In this document: in pieces, positions 13,784 to 13,843 of the stretch | Layout: every line of letters begins with the position of its first letter | Position numbering within the stretch: position 1 is the first letter of the stretch | Origin: Clostridium sp. CAG:1193 | GTDB lineage: Bacteria; Bacillota_I; Bacilli_A; RF39; UBA660 | Assembly (NCBI GenBank): GCA_000436255.1 | Contig: HF990795.1 | Coordinates: 22,265-36,107, forward strand | Length of the DNA stretch: 13,843 bases | Reading direction: 5' to 3' | Position numbers and translations under genes: made by a program | The notes under the pieces: model-generated | What the model was told of the DNA's origin: nothing | Databases searched by the model: none | What the model saw: the letters and a program-made list of their open reading frames with translations, nothing else

Positions 13784-13843
13784 GCCGATGTAGCTCAGTA
13801 GATAGAGCAACTGTTTCGTAATCAGTAGGTCGCGAGTTTGATT
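13784..13843 (+). tRNA. tRNA-Thr (anticodon CGU), partial at window end
   Basis: Sixty bases of a tRNA are present: acceptor strand GCCGATG, D-arm GCTC/GAGC, anticodon stem ACTGT/TCAGT, loop TTCGTAA with anticodon CGT at 13817-13819 (reads ACG, Thr), a 5-nt variable loop and the first half of the T-arm. The 5' part is close to bacterial tRNA-Thr. Oddities: position 19 is A instead of G and position 56 is T instead of C, a paired exchange at the elbow contact; and bases 31 and 39 are T and T, leaving the last anticodon-stem pair unformed. The 3' end lies outside the window. Confidence 0.85.

Noticed and set aside
1..13843. CRISPR array, transposon ends, integrase, restriction-modification or phage genes
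   Set aside because: I found no regular repeats, terminal inverted repeats or signature proteins of these systems on either strand.

Overview
The window looks like chromosomal DNA from a very AT-rich, compact Gram-positive bacterium of the Bacilli/Mollicutes-related kind. Fourteen intact protein genes end in TAA thirteen times and TAG once (sufS). No TGA stop is used, yet Trp is always TGG inside the genes, so nothing points to a reassigned UGA. Undecaprenyl diphosphate synthase and a MurT/GatD-like pair indicate a peptidoglycan-making cell rather than a wall-less mycoplasma. I see no phage, transposon, CRISPR or defence locus; this is mostly housekeeping sequence with several divergent members.

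Layout. (1) 1-651: tail terminator of an upstream unit, then ppa (inorganic pyrophosphatase) with its own promoter, ending in a terminator shared with the convergent gene. (2) 650-2668, minus strand: a DUF1846 protein and a HIT hydrolase, each with its own promoter; the HIT promoter is interlocked with the promoter of the next plus-strand gene. (3) 2685-3736: a GT4 glycolipid glycosyltransferase (LafB/CpoA/DGS type). (4) 3738-7048: a trimmed SUF iron-sulfur operon (sufC, a 211-residue SufB/SufD-like protein, sufS) followed by uppS. (5) 7049-7261: a small separate unit holding a broken reading frame that begins with a prepilin-like motif. (6) 7276-9184: a protein with a transglutaminase-like Cys-His-Asp core and a small overlapping partner. 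(7) 9189-13744: a tight operon with an ATP-grasp enzyme, trpS, a HAD-family protein, a MurT-like ligase and a GatD-like protein. (8) 13747-13843: promoter and 5' part of a tRNA-Thr(CGU), cut by the window end.

The strongest unusual points are these. The GatD-like protein lacks both the nucleophilic Cys and the catalytic His, and its MurT partner has an altered P-loop. The SufB/SufD-like scaffold is about half size and has no cysteine except its last residue. The tRNA-Thr has a paired change at the near-universal 19-56 elbow contact (A19/U56 instead of G19/C56). Every promoter I can place has an extended -10 (TGn + TAtAAT-like) sitting only 15-25 nt from the start codon, so leaders are very short.

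Start codons were re-chosen for six genes by ribosome-binding-site spacing: the DUF1846 gene, the HIT gene, the glycosyltransferase, the SufB/D-like gene (GTG), sufS (TTG) and the small ORF at 8975. No gene-free stretch exceeds 300 bases; the longest gap, 7032-7299, holds two terminators, a pseudogene and a promoter.
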